Source: CAYUUP01 sp964447925
GTDB lineage: Bacteria > Bacillota > Clostridia > Oscillospirales > Oscillospiraceae
DNA length: 15,476 nucleotides
NCBI GenBank assembly: GCA_964447925.1
Contig: CAYUUP010000028.1
Location: forward strand, 1-15,476
Direction of reading: 5' to 3'
Shown here: positions 13,350-15,476 of the stretch, piece by piece
Numbering within the stretch: position 1 is the stretch's first letter
Layout of the letters: each line of letters opens with the position of its first letter
Made by a program: the position numbers and the translations under genes
Notes under the pieces: model-generated
The model's input: the letters and a program-made list of their open reading frames with translations, nothing else
What the model was told of the DNA's origin: nothing
Databases searched by the model: none

Positions 13350-13401
13350 GAAAAGGGTATTTCTCCCTCTGCTGGGGGGAGAGATATCCTGCACCCTTTT
13401 C
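13350..13401 (+). terminator. Long stem-loop between the Mrp gene and mfd, possible terminator
   Basis: GAAAAGGGT (13350-13358) pairs with ACCCTTTTC (13393-13401). Directly inside it, ATTTCTCCC (13359-13367) pairs with GGGAGAGAT (13377-13385). The result is 18 bp broken by one 7-nt bulge on the 3' side. The A4/T4 blocks make it terminator-like in both directions, although the T run is short and followed by CCC. Confidence 0.45.
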
Positions 13402-13456
13402 CCTGCCGAGAATGGGAAAACGCAGCCCTCGCTTTCATATTTAAGGAGATGTTACC

Positions 13457-15476
13457 GTGACCCGCCTGACGGAGCTGGTAAAGAACCTGCCGGAATTTCA
13501 TAATTTAACCGCCTGCCTGGAGGGGGGACGCAGTCCGGTGGCCCTCTCCGGCCTTTCTACGCCTCATCGGGCTAACCTGGCCGCAGCTCTGGCGGAGCAA
13601 GGCGGACGTCCTACCCTGCTGCTTTGCGGAGATGAGATGGAGGGGCGGCGGTTGGCTCGGGACTTGGCGGCCCTCTCAGGGAAAGAGGTGCTGACGCTGC
13701 CCCAGCGGGAGATGGTATTCCACGAGACAGCGGGATTCTCCCACCAGTGGGAGCAGCGGCGGCTGCGGGTATTCTGGGCCATGTTCCGGGGAGAGGCCCC
13801 CTTTGTGATCGCCACCCCGGAGGCCCTGCTCCAGCGTACCCTCCCTCCTGCCCTGCTGGAGGGCCAGAGCGCCATTCTGAAGCGGGGCGGCACCGCTGAC
13901 CTGACAGAGCTGGCGGAACGGCTCGCCGACTTGGGTTATGTCCGCTGCCAGCAGGTGGAGGGTGAGGGACAGTTCGCTATTCGGGGTGGGATTCTGGACG
14001 TCTTCTCCCCTGCTCAAGAGCAGCCGGTGCGGATGGAACTCTGGGGAGATGAGATCGACAGCATAGCCCTATTCGATCCTCAGAGCCAGCGGCGGGTGAC
14101 GGAACTGAAGGAAACCCTCCTGCTGCCCGCAAGGGAGACGCTACCCTGGCTGGCCCCCGGCGGTGTACCGGGGCTGGCCAAAGCCCTGGAAAAGCTGGTT
14201 TCTGCCCTGGAACGTGACGCTAAGGCCCAGCCGGAGCTGATACAGACCTTAAAGGGGGACATGGAGCGGCTACGGGAGCAGAACGCCTTTGCCACCGCCG
14301 ACCGCTATCTGCCGCTGATTTACCCAAAGCTGTGCTGCGGGGCAGACTATCTGCCCTCCGATGCATTGGTTCTGTGGACGGACACGCCCCGGGTGCAGGA
14401 ATCCGCCAAAAACTACCAGTGGCGGCTGAACGAGGAGACTGCCGCCCTCATTGAAGGGGGCGTCCTCCACGGGAAATATGCCGTCTTTGCCCAAGATGGG
14501 CCGAAACTCTGGGAACGGCTGGGCCGGGAATATCCCATGGCCTATCTGGACAGCTTCCTGGCGGGGCAGTATCCAGTTCCCCCCAGGGAGATTATCTCCT
14601 TGGGCTGCAAGCTGCTGCCCTCCTTCGGAGCCAGTCTGGAGACTGCCATCGCCGATCTGCGGCACTATCAGAACCGGGGCTTTGCCGCCGTGGTACTCTG
14701 CGGGGCCAAGAGCCGGGCGGATGTTCTGGATGGGATGCTCCGGGAACAGGGACTATGCCCGCAGGTGGACTATGAATTGGAGAAGTTGCCCGCTCCCGGA
14801 CAAATCGTACTGGCGGCGGGGGGGTTGTCCGGTGGGATGGAGTATCCCGGCTGGGCCGTCCTCACCGAGGGGGAGGCTGCACAGAAAAAATCTGCCCGGA
14901 AACGGACAGCAGGGCGGCGGAAGCTGGACAGCTTCACCGATCTGACCCCTGGGGATTTGGTGGTTCACGAGACGCACGGCGTGGGACGATATGAGGGGCT
15001 TGTCCGCATGAAGGTGGACGGAGTGGAGAAGGACTACATCAAGCTGGTCTATGCCGGGGGTGACAGCCTTTATGTCCCGGCCACACAGCTGGATATGGTG
15101 AGCAAGTACATTGGCAGCGGCGGCACGGACATCGGCGAGCGGCGGCTGAACAAGCTGGGGGGCAGCGACTGGGGAAGGGCAAAAAAACGGGCCAAAAAAG
15201 CCACAAAGGAACTGGCTAAGGGCCTCATCGACCTCTATGCCCAGCGGCAGCGGCAGCCGGGCCACGCCTTTTCGCCAGATGACCCCTGGCAGCAAGAATT
15301 TGAGGACAGGTTCCCCTATGTGGAAACGGAGGATCAATTGCGCTGCGTCCGGGAGATCAAGGCAGACATGGAGCGGCCCGTGCCAATGGATCGGCTGCTC
15401 TGCGGCGATGTGGGCTATGGCAAGACGGAGGTGGCCCTGCGGGCGGTGATGAAGTGTGTGCTGGAGGGCAAGCAGG
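13457..15476 (+). CDS. mfd: Transcription-repair coupling factor Mfd, N-terminal 673 codons (cut by window edge)
   Basis: Mfd is an ATP-driven DNA translocase that removes RNA polymerase stalled at lesions and recruits UvrA. The first 673 codons of an expected 1150 or so are present, with no stop. The N-terminal UvrB-like module includes FAIRGGILDVFSP at about residues 174-186. The RNA polymerase-interacting domain begins at LTPGDLVVHETHGVGRYEG (from 496) and includes KDYIKLVYAGGDSLYVP. Then come DWGRAKKRAKKATKELA and the translocase Walker A GDVGYGKTEVA (650-660). The GTG at 13457 is chosen because AAGGAG at 13443-13448 is 8 nt upstream; the ATG at 13449 stops after three codons. The frame was followed without interruption. 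It follows a hairpin-rich gap and probably starts its own or a weakly coupled transcript. Confidence 0.95.
   Translation, partial: MTRLTELVKNLPEFHNLTACLEGGRSPVALSGLSTPHRANLAAALAEQGGRPTLLLCGDEMEGRRLARDLAALSGKEVLTLPQREMVFHETAGFSHQWEQRRLRVFWAMFRGEAPFVIATPEALLQRTLPPALLEGQSAILKRGGTADLTELAERLADLGYVRCQQVEGEGQFAIRGGILDVFSPAQEQPVRMELWGDEIDSIALFDPQSQRRVTELKETLLLPARETLPWLAPGGVPGLAKALEKLVSALERDAKAQPELIQTLKGDMERLREQNAFATADRYLPLIYPKLCCGADYLPSDALVLWTDTPRVQESAKNYQWRLNEETAALIEGGVLHGKYAVFAQDGPKLWERLGREYPMAYLDSFLAGQYPVPPREIISLGCKLLPSFGASLETAIADLRHYQNRGFAAVVLCGAKSRADVLDGMLREQGLCPQVDYELEKLPAPGQIVLAAGGLSGGMEYPGWAVLTEGEAAQKKSARKRTAGRRKLDSFTDLTPGDLVVHETHGVGRYEGLVRMKVDGVEKDYIKLVYAGGDSLYVPATQLDMVSKYIGSGGTDIGERRLNKLGGSDWGRAKKRAKKATKELAKGLIDLYAQRQRQPGHAFSPDDPWQQEFEDRFPYVETEDQLRCVREIKADMERPVPMDRLLCGDVGYGKTEVALRAVMKCVLEGKQ

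Overview
The window looks like a piece of a fairly GC-rich Clostridia chromosome. A gut Oscillospiraceae-type organism of the Flavonifractor/Intestinimonas/Lawsonibacter kind is my best guess; this is inferred from protein style and gene content and was not searched. The evidence is a Firmicutes-type noc-parA-parB locus with parS sites, HemZ rather than HemN, Gram-positive-style ribosome binding sites and several GTG starts. Two parS sites place the window in the origin-proximal part of the chromosome. Apart from a partial gene on the minus strand at the left edge, every gene is on the plus strand.

Layout. (1) 1-295, minus: the start of an aconitase-superfamily hydratase. It diverges from noc across a 317-bp gap that holds a promoter for each direction. 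(2) 613-3382: noc, parA and parB, the chromosome segregation and nucleoid occlusion module. One parS site lies on each side of parA, and the two are the same 21-bp block in opposite orientation. (3) 3403-6310: serS, mscL, a small unknown membrane protein overlapping mscL, and rsmG. These probably continue the parB transcript. (4) 6311-6904: a 594-bp gap with a good extended -10 promoter and about 260 nt of highly foldable sequence ending in a T run. This is a candidate structured RNA or attenuator ahead of prs. (5) 6905-9125: prs, pth and dtd, covering PRPP synthesis and translation quality control. (6) 9225-13274: an MBL-fold hydrolase behind an AT-rich gap with two palindromes, then hemZ, a uridine-kinase-like nucleoside kinase and an Mrp/NBP35-type Fe-S carrier ATPase. 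(7) 13457-15476: the first 673 codons of mfd, after a gap with two strong hairpins.

The genes are mostly housekeeping. Noc and ParB are paralogues whose DNA-reading residues differ just as known for Noc (NBS) versus ParB (parS) specificity. ParA and ParB act on parS to segregate origins, while Noc would keep division away from the nucleoid. No mobile element, CRISPR array, tRNA or rRNA gene was found. The most interesting non-coding signals are the parS site that also looks like a terminator, the possible leader peptide running through the second parS into the parB ribosome binding site, the structured prs leader with two mutually crossing stems, and the paired palindromes upstream of the MBL hydrolase.
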